DNA of 64,000 nt, from contig NZ_CP043489.1 in the NCBI RefSeq assembly GCF_008330945.1, forward strand, positions 2,925,501 to 2,989,500, written 5' to 3'. This document shows, in pieces, positions 1 to 8,907 of the stretch. The position numbers were made by a program, and so were the translations under genes. The notes under the pieces were generated by a model. That model did no database searches, was not told the origin of the DNA, and saw only the letters and a program-made list of their open reading frames with translations. The stretch is from Labrys sp. KNU-23. Its GTDB lineage: Bacteria > Pseudomonadota > Alphaproteobacteria > Rhizobiales > Labraceae. Positions within the stretch are counted from its first letter, which is position 1. The number at the start of each line of letters is the position of its first letter.

Positions 1-1945
1 CGTCGAGCTCGGCGAGCGTGCGCGGCCCGATCAGGGGTACGGACGGGAAGGGCTGCGACAGCACATAGGCGAGGGCGACATGGATGGGCCGTTTGCCGAG
101 CCGGCGCGCCAGCTCGACCGCCCGGTCCCGGCGCGCGAAATTGCGCTCGGAATACCAGACCCGCACGAGCTCCTTGTCATCGTGCCTGTCGCGCCCGGCC
201 CTGTCGGTGAAGAAGCCGCGTCCCTGGCTCGACCAGGCGAAATTGGGGATCTGCCGGGCGGCGAGCCAGGCCTTCCAGTCGTCGTCCGAGGAAGAGACGC
301 AGCCGGCCCAGATCACGTCCTGCATTTCGGCGAGGGCGAAATTGTTGGAGAGCGCGCCCGGCCTCTGCTTACCCGCCTTGTCGGCATAGGCGACCGCCGC
401 GTCGAAGCGCTCGCGCGTCCAGTTGGAGCCGCCGAACGGGCCGCGGATGCGGCCGGCTTTGACCTCGGCATCCATGGCGTCGACGAACTCGCCCACCGGC
501 ACGTCGAGATTGTCGCGATGCATGAAATAGACGTCGACATGGTCGGTCTTCAGCCGTTCGAGTGACAAAGTGAGCTGCTGGCCGATGAATTCGGGGCGGC
601 AGAACGGGGTATGCGCGCCCTTGCCGATCACCACGCTCTCGTTGCGCACGCCCCTGGAAGCCTGCCAGTCGCCGAACAGTTTTTCGGTGATGCCGGCGCC
701 GTAGACGAAGGCGGTGTCGAACAGGTTGCCGCCCTTCTCGAAAAAGGCGTCGAGCAGGATGGCGGCGCTTGAGAAGGTGCGGAAGTCCTCGAAGCCGAGA
801 GCCACGGCGGAAGCGGCCGGCGCGAGGCCGGGGATGCTGTGCCGGGGGATCGGCCCGCTGCCCGGCCTGAGCGGCTCCCCCTTCAGCGTCGCTGTCCGCC
901 GCTCCGGCTTCTCGATACCGTATTCGAGCCCGATCGCCTGACGCCATTTGTCGAGCACGCGCAGATTGCCCAGGCTGTCGGCCCAGCTCATGCCTGGCCA
1001 GGCGAATTCCTGGCGGCCTTCGCGAATGGCCCTGCCCGCGGCGTCGGCCTCGAAGGCATAGAGATGCCGCGTCTCCTCGACTGTCGCCGTCTCGCTCGTG
1101 CCATCGGGCCTGACGATGCGGATCTCGCCGGTGCCGCCCTGCACGCCGCCGGCAAACCAGAAGTCCTCCACCTCGATGCGGCCTTTGGTGCCGAGGATGC
1201 GCAGCACATTGTCCTGCTTCAGCGAGATCGAGCAGGAGACTTCCGCGAGGATGCCACCGGGGAAGTGCAGCAGGGCCGAGGCCCATTCGTCGACGCCGGA
1301 TTGGCCGAGATGGCCGGCGCCGGAGACGCTGTCGGGTTCCGCGAGATCCTTGCCCGAGGCGGCACCGGCGATGAGCCGCGCCATCGAGACGGGATAGCCG
1401 CCGACATCGAGGATGCCGCCGCCCGCCAGGTCGTTGGCATAGAGCCGGTGCTCGGGCTTGAACGCCGGCATGGCGAAGCCGAAGCTCGAGCGGATCAGCC
1501 TGACCTCGCCGATCGTGCCCGACCGGATCAGTTCCACCAGCTTCAGGGTTTGGGGATGCTGGCGATACATGAAGCCTTCGCCCAGGAAGGTCCCGGCCTT
1601 GCGGGCCGCATGCATCATGGCATCGGCCTCGAAGGCCGTCAGCCCCAGGGGTTTTTCCACCAGTGCGTGCTTGCCGGCCTCTGCCGCCTTGATCGCCCAT
1701 TGCGCGTGGCCGGGATGCGGCAGGGCGATGTAGACGGCATCGATCGTGGGATCGGCCAGCAGGGCCTCATAGCCCCGATGGATGCGGGCGCCGGGGAAGG
1801 CTTCGGCAAGGCCCGGCCTGTCGGGATCGCGGGTGCCGATCGCCGCAAGGACGCCGCTCTCGGAATCGGCCAGGCCGGCAGTGAAGGCCTTGGCGATGGC
1901 GCCGGGCCCGATGATGCCCCAGCGGATCTTGTCTTTCTCGGTCAT
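1..1945 (-). CDS. Gfo/Idh/MocA oxidoreductase fused to aldo-keto reductase (partial, runs off left edge)
   Basis: One uninterrupted frame of 648 codons, without a stop, runs off the window edge. Residues 1-~340 are a Gfo/Idh/MocA dehydrogenase: Rossmann start WGIIGPGAIAKAF near residue 9 and the family EKP motif at 97-99. After a linker of about 40 residues comes an aldo-keto reductase domain with the full catalytic tetrad visible as D410, Y415, K442 and H476. The ATG at 1945 opens directly into the Rossmann fold. The gene lies 43 bp downstream of the ABC ATPase gene and looks like the last gene of this sugar operon. I infer NAD(P)-dependent oxidation or reduction of the imported sugar; the substrate is unknown. 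The C-terminal end of the AKR domain is outside the window. I checked that the frame is continuous across the domain junction. Confidence 0.88.
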   Translation of the reverse strand, partial: MTEKDKIRWGIIGPGAIAKAFTAGLADSESGVLAAIGTRDPDRPGLAEAFPGARIHRGYEALLADPTIDAVYIALPHPGHAQWAIKAAEAGKHALVEKPLGLTAFEADAMMHAARKAGTFLGEGFMYRQHPQTLKLVELIRSGTIGEVRLIRSSFGFAMPAFKPEHRLYANDLAGGGILDVGGYPVSMARLIAGAASGKDLAEPDSVSGAGHLGQSGVDEWASALLHFPGGILAEVSCSISLKQDNVLRILGTKGRIEVEDFWFAGGVQGGTGEIRIVRPDGTSETATVEETRHLYAFEADAAGRAIREGRQEFAWPGMSWADSLGNLRVLDKWRQAIGLEYGIEKPERRTATLKGEPLRPGSGPIPRHSIPGLAPAASAVALGFEDFRTFSSAAILLDAFFEKGGNLFDTAFVYGAGITEKLFGDWQASRGVRNESVVIGKGAHTPFCRPEFIGQQLTLSLERLKTDHVDVYFMHRDNLDVPVGEFVDAMDAEVKAGRIRGPFGGSNWTRERFDAAVAYADKAGKQRPGALSNNFALAEMQDVIWAGCVSSSDDDWKAWLAARQIPNFAWSSQGRGFFTDRAGRDRHDDKELVRVWYSERNFARRDRAVELARRLGKRPIHVALAYVLSQPFPSVPLIGPRTLAELD

Positions 1946-1988
1946 GTCGGTCTTTCCAAACACTTTCAGGACATGGGGATGCTGCGCT

Positions 1989-3077
1989 TCAGCGCAGGCG
2001 CTGGCCGTCCTTGTCGAACAGCAAAGCGCGGTGGCGGGGGATGGCGACGGTGAGCTGGCGCTCCTCGGCCCATTGGCGGGAATCGTCGCGCTGGATGATC
2101 AGCGGCTCGGCAGAGGCGGTGCCGGCATAGACATAAGAGGTGGCGCCCAGATGCTCGGCCATGTCGACCTCGATGGCGAGATCGGCGTCGCCGCTGCCTC
2201 CAGGCCCGAAATGTTCGGGGCGGATGCCGATGCTGACTTCGGCGCCTGTTGCCGGCGCCGGGCCGGAGAGCGGCACTGCAAGGCGCGCGCCTTTCTGGTT
2301 GACCAGTTCGACCGTCACGCCGCCGGCTTCGGCCGCGACGGCGCGGCCCGCCAGGAAGTTCATCTTGGGGCTGCCCATGAAGCCGGCGACGAAGCGGTTG
2401 GCGGGATCCTCGTAGAGCTCGAGCGGACGTCCGACCTGCTCGACATTGCCGCCGCGCAGCACCACGATCTTGTCGGCCAGGGTCATCGCCTCGGTCTGGT
2501 CGTGGGTGACGTAGATCATGGTGACGCCGAGTTCGCGGTGGAGCCTCGCGATCTCCACCCGCATCTGCACCCGCAATTCGGCGTCGAGATTCGACAGCGG
2601 CTCGTCGAACAGGAAAACCTGGGGATCGCGCACGATCGCCCGGCCGATCGCCACGCGCTGGCGCTGGCCGCCCGAGAGCTGCTTGGGCCGGCGCTGCATG
2701 AGATCGGTGATGCGCAGGATCTCGGCCGCCCGTGTCACCCGCCGGTCGGTATCGGCCTTGGGATTGCCGTTCATCCTGAGGCCGAAGGAGAGGTTCCGCT
2801 CCACCGTCATGTGCGGATAGAGGGCGTAGGACTGGAACACCATGGCGATGCCGCGATCGGCCGGCTCGACCTCGTTGACCACCTGGCCACCAATGCTGAT
2901 CTCGCCGCCGGAAATGTCCTCGAGCCCGGCAATCATGCGCAGCAATGTGGACTTGCCGCAGCCCGAAGGGCCGACGAAGACCACGAATTCGCCATCGGCG
3001 ATATCGAGGTCGACGCCGTGGATGATCTCGAAACTGCCATAGCGTTTGGTGACGGAACGGAGCGCAAGGCCTGCCAT
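1989..3077 (-). CDS. Sugar ABC transporter ATP-binding protein (UgpC/MsmK type)
   Basis: A 362-residue ATPase of the carbohydrate-uptake type. It shows Walker A GPSGCGKST, Q-loop (VFQSYALYP), signature LSGGQRQRVAIGRAI, Walker B VFLFDEPLSNLD and the switch histidine in YVTHDQTEA. The C-terminal third is a TOBE/OB-type regulatory region, including SIGIRPEHF, as in MalK, UgpC and MsmK. The frame is open further upstream, but the ATG at 3077 begins the standard MAGLALRSVTKRYG N-terminus. It follows two permease genes by 20 bp and energises them. MsmK-type ATPases often serve several importers, so it may also serve the alpha-galactoside importer at 32-35 kb, which has no ATPase of its own. Confidence 0.95.
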   Translation of the reverse strand: MAGLALRSVTKRYGSFEIIHGVDLDIADGEFVVFVGPSGCGKSTLLRMIAGLEDISGGEISIGGQVVNEVEPADRGIAMVFQSYALYPHMTVERNLSFGLRMNGNPKADTDRRVTRAAEILRITDLMQRRPKQLSGGQRQRVAIGRAIVRDPQVFLFDEPLSNLDAELRVQMRVEIARLHRELGVTMIYVTHDQTEAMTLADKIVVLRGGNVEQVGRPLELYEDPANRFVAGFMGSPKMNFLAGRAVAAEAGGVTVELVNQKGARLAVPLSGPAPATGAEVSIGIRPEHFGPGGSGDADLAIEVDMAEHLGATSYVYAGTASAEPLIIQRDDSRQWAEERQLTVAIPRHRALLFDKDGQRLR

Positions 3078-3097
3078 ATCGGTCGCTCTTCTTTTGT

Positions 3098-3931
3098 TTA
3101 TTTCACGGCGCCGGCCGCGATGCCGGCGATGAAATGGCGCTGCAGGAGGAGGAAGACGGCCAGCATCGGCGCGGTCAGCAGCACGGCCCCGGCCATGATG
3201 CCGCCCCAGCTGACATTGGAGATGCCGATCAGGCTGCCCAGCGCCACGGGCGCGGTGAACATCGCCTTGTCGCCGGCGATCAGGAGCGGCCACAGATAGT
3301 TGTTCCAGCTCGTCAGGAAGAGGATGATGCAGAGCGCCGCCAGGGTCGGGCGCGCCAGCGGCAGGGCCACGAACAGGAAGATGCGCCATTCCCTGACGCC
3401 TTCCACCCGCGCGGCGTCGAACAGCTCCACCGGCATCATGGTGAAGGCCTGGCGCATGAACAGCACGCCGAGCGAATTGAACAAAGGCGGCACGATCAGG
3501 CCGAACCAGCTATTGGCCATGCCGAGGTCGCGCGCGACCAGGATGAATTGTGGGATGATCACCACGAAGAAGGGCAGGGAGATCGTACCGAGGATGATGG
3601 CGAGCACTGCGCCGCGGCCGAAGAAGCGGTAGCGCGCCAGAGCCCAGCCGGCCATGGCGGTCAGCCCGGCCGAGAGCACGGTATAGGCGAGCCCGACCAC
3701 GATCGAGACGGTCATGGCATGCAGGAAGTTGGTCGTGCGCTGCAGGTTGGCGAGGTTGTCGAGAAAATCAGAGCCGAACCAGAGCGACAGGCCCGGCGCG
3801 TAGATGCCGTAATCGGGCATGGTGGCGAACACGCCCATCATCCAGAGCGGAAACAGCCAGACGAGGGCCATCGGCAGGATGAGGGCGTGCAGGATGACGG
3901 CGTTGAGCCTCTGGCGGTTGGAGCGGGTCAT
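3098..3931 (-). CDS. Sugar ABC transporter permease (MalG-like)
   Basis: A 277-residue inner-membrane permease with about six hydrophobic segments. Near residue 175 is the EAA-type loop that contacts the ATPase (ELFDAARVEGVREWRIFLFV), with the typical MalG-type ending. Its start overlaps the preceding permease gene by four bases (ATGA), which implies translational coupling. With the other permease it would form the heterodimeric channel. The substrate cannot be read from sequence; neighbours suggest a mono- or oligosaccharide. Confidence 0.93.
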   Translation of the reverse strand: MTRSNRQRLNAVILHALILPMALVWLFPLWMMGVFATMPDYGIYAPGLSLWFGSDFLDNLANLQRTTNFLHAMTVSIVVGLAYTVLSAGLTAMAGWALARYRFFGRGAVLAIILGTISLPFFVVIIPQFILVARDLGMANSWFGLIVPPLFNSLGVLFMRQAFTMMPVELFDAARVEGVREWRIFLFVALPLARPTLAALCIILFLTSWNNYLWPLLIAGDKAMFTAPVALGSLIGISNVSWGGIMAGAVLLTAPMLAVFLLLQRHFIAGIAAGAVK

Positions 3932-4788
3932 CGCGGCTCCCTCGACAGGCGCAGCTGGACCAGCGAGACGATCACCGCCAGAGCCGCGATGGTGTAGGCG
4001 ATGGCGGAGGCGTAGCCGACATTGCCGGAGAGGAAGGCCTGGCGGTAGAGCAGCAGGCCGAGGGTCTCGGTCGCCCCGCCCGGCCCGCCATGATTGGTGA
4101 TCAGGAAGGGCTCGGTGAAGAGCTGCATGGTTCCGGAGATCGACAGGATGACGCAGAAGGTGATCACCGGCTTCAGCAGCGGCAGGGTGATGTGGAAGAA
4201 CTGGCGGAGCCTGGAGACGCGGTCGAGCGTCGCCGCCTCGTAGACGTCGCCCGGTATCGACTGCAGGCCGGCGAGGATGATGATGGCGTTGTAGCCGGTC
4301 CAGCGCCAGGTCAGCGCGATCATCACCAGCGCCAGCGCGGCCGTCGGATTGGACAGCCAGTCGATGGCGGGCAGGCCGATGGAGGCGGCGAGCTTGTTCA
4401 CCACGCCGAAATCCTGGGCGAAGATCAGCCGGAACACGGCCGAATAGGCGACCTCGCCCACCACGACGGGGGCGAAGAAGGCGAAGCGGAACAGGCCCTT
4501 GGCCTTGAGCAAAGGCGAATTGAGGAAGACGGCGATCACGGTGGCCAGGCCGATCATCACCGGCACCTGGATGACCAGGATGATCAGCGTGTTCTTCAGG
4601 GCGTTGAAGAAGGCGGGATCCGAGACCAGGCGCCCCCAGTTGGCCGCTGGCCTGAACTGCCAGGGCGACACCCGGGTCTGATGCAGCGAGATCACGAAGG
4701 AGGAGATGATCGGCCAGATCCAGAAGGCGAGGAAGATCGCCAGATAAGGCGCGAGGAAGCCATAGGCCGCGCGATTGTGCCGCTGCAT
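3928..4788 (-). CDS. Sugar ABC transporter permease (MalF/UgpA-like)
   Basis: A 286-residue permease with a short cytoplasmic start (MQRHNRAAYGFLAPYLAIF), six predicted transmembrane segments and the EAA motif around EAATLDRVSRLRQFFHITLP. The frame extends upstream to 4881 through the RIME-like repeat, but the ATG at 4788 gives the normal family N-terminus. The binding-protein gene lies 216 bp upstream across a palindromic repeat. That spacing often goes with higher expression of the binding protein than of the membrane parts. Confidence 0.93.
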   Translation of the reverse strand: MQRHNRAAYGFLAPYLAIFLAFWIWPIISSFVISLHQTRVSPWQFRPAANWGRLVSDPAFFNALKNTLIILVIQVPVMIGLATVIAVFLNSPLLKAKGLFRFAFFAPVVVGEVAYSAVFRLIFAQDFGVVNKLAASIGLPAIDWLSNPTAALALVMIALTWRWTGYNAIIILAGLQSIPGDVYEAATLDRVSRLRQFFHITLPLLKPVITFCVILSISGTMQLFTEPFLITNHGGPGGATETLGLLLYRQAFLSGNVGYASAIAYTIAALAVIVSLVQLRLSREPR

Positions 4789-4852
4789 CGGAGGGACTCC
4801 GCTGGGGAAGAGGACGTTTGACCGGAGGCTAAACAGAATGTGGCACGACCAG

Positions 4853-4985
4853 CCTTCTCCCCTTGCGGGAGAAGGTGGCATTGCGGAGCAATGACGGATG
4901 AGGGGTGTTGGCGATCAACCAACAAGGGATGCGTTTCTCCCCTCATCCGCCCCTTCGGGGCACCTTCTCCCGCAAGGGGAGAAGG
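4853..4985. repeat. RIME-like palindromic repeat with perfect 25 bp inverted arms
   Basis: The arms at 4853-4877 and 4961-4985 are perfect inverted copies, each itself a hairpin of the CCTTCTCCCC...GGGAGAAGG kind. An inner pair, CGGATGAGGGG at about 4895 and CCCCTCATCCG at about 4940, nests inside. This is the layout of the Rhizobium intergenic mosaic elements. It sits between the binding-protein and permease genes of one operon, so the transcript would carry a large stem-loop that may stabilise the upstream mRNA or reduce readthrough. Confidence 0.85.
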
Positions 4986-5004
4986 TAGGCCGCGCCCTTC
5001 CCCG

Positions 5005-6393
5005 CTACTGCGCCACCGGCAGCCCCGAGGCTGACGAGATCTGGTTGGCGGCATCATCCAGCGCCGCCTTGGCATCGGGGTAGCCGCCACCCAGGAACTT
5101 GGTCTGCACGGTCTTCAGCGCGGCCTCGGCATCGTTGAGGAAGGCGGTGCCGTGGGTGGACTTGATCTTGGGCAGGGTGGCGAGAATGTCGGTCCAGATC
5201 GCCTGGTTGCCCCAATAGGGCTGGCCCTGCTTCACATAGGGGTCCTCCAGCGCCGAATTCAGCGAGGGCACCAGGCCATAGGCCTTCAGCATGGTGACCT
5301 GGCCCTCATCGGTGGAGAGGGCGTATTTGACGAAGGCGAAGGCCGCTTCCTTGTTCTTCGAGCCGGCGGGGATCGCCAGCGACGAGCCGCCGATATTGGC
5401 GGCGCGCGGGCCATCCGCCGTCAGGCTCGGCATGCGATAGACTCCCCATTTGCCGGCGAGCTCGGGGGCGTTGGTACGGATCGTGCCTTCGTACCAGCCG
5501 CCGAACATGATGGTGGCGACCTTGCCGGCCTTCAGGGCCTGGATCTTGTCGGACCAGCCGGCCGAGATGATGGTGCCCGCGTCCTTGAGCTGCTTGAGCT
5601 TGTCGTAGACGGCGATGCAGGCGGGCGCATTGACCGTGACGGCGCTGGCGTCCGCGGCGAAGTAGTTGCAACCCTGCTCGTTGCCGACCATGCGGAACCA
5701 TTCGGTGGTGCCGTCGCCGTCAAGGTCGGTGGCGCTCATGGTCACGCCGGGATTGGCTGACGCCACCTTTTTGCCGGCAGCGATGAAATCGTCCCAGGTC
5801 TTGATGCCGGCCGGATCGACGCCGGCCTTCTCGTAGAAGTCACGGCGGTAATACATCACGACCGGGCCCGAATCCCAGGGCATGGCATAGGCGGCCTCGC
5901 CCTTTTCGAGTTCCGCCCGCTTGAAATCGGCGAACTTGCCGGCGACCTCTGCCGTGTAGCCCAGCGGCTTGAGATCGGCGAAGCAGTCGGGGAACTGGTT
6001 CCAATAGCTCTCCGCCTTGTAGTTCTCGATCGAGACGACGTCGGGCAGTCCGGCTCCGCCGGCGGCGCAACCGGCCTGGGTCTTGGAGAAGACCTGGGCG
6101 TTACCGAGATCCTCCACCGTGACCTTCACATTGGGGAATTGCTTGTTGAAGCCTTCGATATTGGCCTTCAGCGAGGCGGCGGCGATGTCCCAGCTCCAGA
6201 CCCGGATTTCTCCCGATTGGGCCAAGGCCGTCGACGCATGAAGGCCCGCGGCCAAGCAGAGTGCAGTGGATCCGATCCACCGCACTCTGCAAAGCGTAAA
6301 ATATTCGCGAAATTGCCCGATTTTACGAACTGGTTTGCAAAGTCGGGCAATTTCGCTGGGTGCCAGCGCGGCGCAGCCGATCGTCTTGCGCAT
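5005..6393 (-). CDS. Sugar ABC transporter substrate-binding protein with interrupted signal peptide
   Basis: A 462-residue periplasmic family-1 solute-binding protein. The mature part starts near SGEIRVWSWDIAAASLKANI. The ATG at 6393 has a strong GGAGGAA ribosome site. The N-terminus is odd: MRKTIGCAALA is followed by about 34 Arg/Lys-rich residues from PSEIARL to STALC, then LAAGLHASTALAQS with the likely cleavage site. Removing the block joins two halves of an ordinary signal peptide (MRKTIGCAALA plus CLAAGLHASTALAQS). The DNA of the block holds two hairpins, consistent with an in-frame palindromic insertion. A GTG inside the block (VRWIGSTALCLAAG) could act as a later start with a short signal peptide. 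First gene of the leftward sugar operon. Confidence 0.92.
   Translation of the reverse strand: MRKTIGCAALAPSEIARLCKPVRKIGQFREYFTLCRVRWIGSTALCLAAGLHASTALAQSGEIRVWSWDIAAASLKANIEGFNKQFPNVKVTVEDLGNAQVFSKTQAGCAAGGAGLPDVVSIENYKAESYWNQFPDCFADLKPLGYTAEVAGKFADFKRAELEKGEAAYAMPWDSGPVVMYYRRDFYEKAGVDPAGIKTWDDFIAAGKKVASANPGVTMSATDLDGDGTTEWFRMVGNEQGCNYFAADASAVTVNAPACIAVYDKLKQLKDAGTIISAGWSDKIQALKAGKVATIMFGGWYEGTIRTNAPELAGKWGVYRMPSLTADGPRAANIGGSSLAIPAGSKNKEAAFAFVKYALSTDEGQVTMLKAYGLVPSLNSALEDPYVKQGQPYWGNQAIWTDILATLPKIKSTHGTAFLNDAEAALKTVQTKFLGGGYPDAKAALDDAANQISSASGLPVAQ
6256..6356. repeat. Palindromic element inserted in-frame in the signal-peptide region
   Basis: Two hairpins lie within 101 bp of coding sequence. 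The arms at 6256-6272 and 6274-6290 are 17 bp with one mismatch. The arms at 6307-6320 and 6343-6356 are a perfect 14 bp match (GCGAAATTGCCCGA). The translated block breaks up the signal peptide but keeps the frame. Rickettsial palindromic elements are known to insert in-frame in genes at a similar size; identity with any named family is not established here. Confidence 0.7.
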
Positions 6394-6443
6394 TCTATTC
6401 CTCCCCTTTTCATTTGCTCTTGTGTGGCGGGAGGCTACTTTAG

Positions 6444-6465
6444 GCAGGCAGCGCGGTCTGTCTGC
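6444..6465. promoter_or_regulatory. Imperfect inverted repeat in the AraC / sugar operon divergent promoter
   Basis: GCAGGCAG at 6444-6451 faces CTGTCTGC at 6458-6465, with one mismatch between arms and a 6 bp spacer. It lies in the 84 bp gap between the divergent binding-protein and AraC-type genes, so it is a candidate operator. AraC proteins more often bind direct repeats, which lowers confidence. Confidence 0.3.
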
Positions 6466-6477
6466 GATAAAGGGAAG

Positions 6478-7413
6478 ATGGACTTGCCTGAAAGTAAGAT
6501 GCAGGAACGCTCCTATTATCAGCCGACGGCCAACAGCGTCGAAAACCTGCCGACGGTGCTGCAGACCTTTCACAATACGCCGCGCGTCATGCTCTCGCCT
6601 CACTGGCACGCCCAGGTCGAGGTCAATTTCATCGTCAAGGGCTGGGTGCATTATCGCATGGCCGGCTACGAGCTCCGGCTGGCGGCGGGTGACATGGTGC
6701 TGTTCTGGGGCGGCCTGCCGCACCAGATGGACGATGCCTCCGACGATGCCATCTATGCCGGCGCGCATCTGCCGCTGGTGCATTTCTTCCGGCTGAGGCT
6801 GCCCGAAGAGGTGCCGGCCCGGCTGATGGCCGGCGCCACCCTGCTCATCCGCGAGACCGATTCTTCGGATAGCGCCAATTTCGCGCGCTGGAACGGCTAC
6901 ACCCGCTCTGGCGACATGGTACGCGCCCAGCATGCGGTGAGCGAATTGCTGCTGCGGCTGGAGCGGGTGCGTTTCGAGCCCTATGCCCTGTTGCCCAGCC
7001 TCGATGCCCATGCCGGCCAGGCCGGCGCCGCCGATCCGCAGGCCCTGCGCCATGTGCGCAACCTGTGCGACTTCATCGCCGACAATTTTCTCGATGACAT
7101 CGACAGCGCCGACATCGCGTCGGCCGCCGACCTCCATCCCAAATATGCCATGAGCCTGTTCAAGAAATGCACGGGCATGACGCTGAACGACTATGTCAGC
7201 CTGCTGCGCCTGTCCTATGCCCAGGCGCGCCTGATCAGCGGGGACGGTAACATCCTGCGCGTGGCGATGGAGTCGGGCTTCGGCTCCCTTTCGGGCTTCA
7301 ACAAGAGTTTCCGCAGGATCGCCGGCATGTCGCCCTCCGATTTCCGCCGCAGCGGACAGGGTGAGCGTCCCATACTCGCCCCCGTCGAACCGGGAACAGC
7401 GCCTCAGGCCTGA
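6478..7413 (+). CDS. AraC family transcriptional regulator (cupin plus double HTH)
   Basis: A 311-residue regulator. The N-terminal half (HWHAQVEVNFIVKG, then AAGDMVLFWGGLPHQM) is a sugar-sensing cupin of the MelR/RhaS type. Residues ~185-290 hold two helix-turn-helix motifs ending in the family signature around SGFGSLSGFNKSFRRIAGMS. The ATG at 6478 follows AAAGGGA. It is transcribed away from the sugar ABC operon across an 84 bp gap and is the likely activator or repressor of that operon, with the imported sugar as ligand. Confidence 0.92.
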   Translation: MDLPESKMQERSYYQPTANSVENLPTVLQTFHNTPRVMLSPHWHAQVEVNFIVKGWVHYRMAGYELRLAAGDMVLFWGGLPHQMDDASDDAIYAGAHLPLVHFFRLRLPEEVPARLMAGATLLIRETDSSDSANFARWNGYTRSGDMVRAQHAVSELLLRLERVRFEPYALLPSLDAHAGQAGAADPQALRHVRNLCDFIADNFLDDIDSADIASAADLHPKYAMSLFKKCTGMTLNDYVSLLRLSYAQARLISGDGNILRVAMESGFGSLSGFNKSFRRIAGMSPSDFRRSGQGERPILAPVEPGTAPQA

Positions 7414-7567
7414 CGCTTCCCGCCAAAATTCGTCAATTCACTTGAAATATTTGCCCTCTGTGGCGAAAAAATCACCTTTTCGTCACGATTGATATGCTAC
7501 AGATCCGTCATCTGAGCGCCGCTTTATTGCCCCGCCGGTTATAGATTTTCACATTTCCGAGTTTTCC

Positions 7568-8854
7568 ATGCCCCGTCCCGTTGCCGGCGCGGCGCTGGAG
7601 CCTGCCGTGCGGCGGGAGCCCCAGCCGTCCTTCGCCGAGTTTGTTCTCGTGATTGCCCTGATGATGGGGCTCAGTTCCCTCTCCATCGACAATCTCCTGC
7701 CAGCCTTCTCCGCCGTGCGGTCGGAATTCGGCATTGCCGATGCCAACCGCATGCAGCTGATCATCACCGCCTATATGGCGGGCTTTGCCATCATGCAGCT
7801 GGCCTGGGGGCCGATCTCCGATTCGATCGGCCGCCGCAAGGTGCTGATGATCGGCCTGGGCATCTACACGGCCGGTACGCTGCTGGCGATCTTCGCGCCC
7901 AGCTACGAGGTGTTGCTGGTCGCCCGGGCCATCCAGGGCCTCGGCGCCGGCTCGGCACGTGTGCTCTCCATCGCCATCGTGCGCGACCGCTATGAGGGCC
8001 GCGAGATGGCGCGGGTGATGTCGCTCACCTTGATGATCTTCATCATCGTGCCGGTGATCGCGCCGGCCACCGGCAGCGCCTTCCTGATGCTGGGCGACTG
8101 GCGCACCATCTTCATGAGCATGCTGGCGCTGGTGCTGGTGGTGGTGTTCTGGTTCGGCCTGCGCATGCCCGAGACGCTGCATCCCGAATATCGCCGGCCG
8201 CTGTCGCTGCCCGCTGTCGCGAGCGGCATGCGCCGGGTGGTGGTTACGCGCGCCTCCTTCGCCAACATGCTGGCGATGGGTCTCGCCATGGGCTGCCTGA
8301 TGACCTATCTCGGTTCGTCCCAGCAGATCTTCGAGACCGACATCTACAAGCTCGGCCCGCTCTTCCCGCTGGCTTTCGCGCTGATCGCCATCTGCATGGG
8401 CCTGGCCTCCTTCGTCAATTCGCGGCTGGTGAAGCGCCTCGGCATGCACCGGCTGTCGCGCTTCGGCATGGTCGGCTTCTGGGTGACGGCGATGCTGCTG
8501 CTGGGGCTCGCCGTGCTGTTCCAGGGCCGGCCGCCGCTGATCTATTTCGGCATCGTCATGGGCGTGGCGCATTTCCTGCTCAGCCTCACCATGCCGAATT
8601 TCAACGCATTGGCGATGGAGCCTGTGGGCGATATCGCCGGCACCGCCTCCTCCTTCATCGGTTGCGTCACCACGCTGATGGGCGCGGTGATCGGTGCGGT
8701 GATCGGCGAAGCCTATGACGGCACCATTTTCCCGCTCGCCTGCGGCTATCTCGGCCTCTCCAGCCTGTGCATGCTGGTGTTGGTGTGGTCGAGCGAACGC
8801 GAGGCGGCGGTTCCCGATCCGGCAGCGACCCCGGCGCTGGTGGCGGGGGAGTGA
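7568..8854 (+). CDS. MFS transporter, Bcr/CflA drug-efflux type
   Basis: A 428-residue major facilitator protein with about 12 membrane segments. The loop 2-3 motif appears as GPISDSIGRRKVL, and motif C-like features follow GLGAGSARVLSIAIVRDRY, typical of the Bcr/CflA group. It probably exports small toxic molecules using the proton gradient. It stands alone; a 154 bp gap separates it from the AraC gene and 53 bp from the xerC-type gene downstream. The substrate is not predictable. Confidence 0.9.
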   Translation: MPRPVAGAALEPAVRREPQPSFAEFVLVIALMMGLSSLSIDNLLPAFSAVRSEFGIADANRMQLIITAYMAGFAIMQLAWGPISDSIGRRKVLMIGLGIYTAGTLLAIFAPSYEVLLVARAIQGLGAGSARVLSIAIVRDRYEGREMARVMSLTLMIFIIVPVIAPATGSAFLMLGDWRTIFMSMLALVLVVVFWFGLRMPETLHPEYRRPLSLPAVASGMRRVVVTRASFANMLAMGLAMGCLMTYLGSSQQIFETDIYKLGPLFPLAFALIAICMGLASFVNSRLVKRLGMHRLSRFGMVGFWVTAMLLLGLAVLFQGRPPLIYFGIVMGVAHFLLSLTMPNFNALAMEPVGDIAGTASSFIGCVTTLMGAVIGAVIGEAYDGTIFPLACGYLGLSSLCMLVLVWSSEREAAVPDPAATPALVAGE

Positions 8855-8907
8855 GCAGAGCGGGAGGCCCTAACCTCCTGCTCACCTTTTTAGGCCACAC
8901 TGACCGC

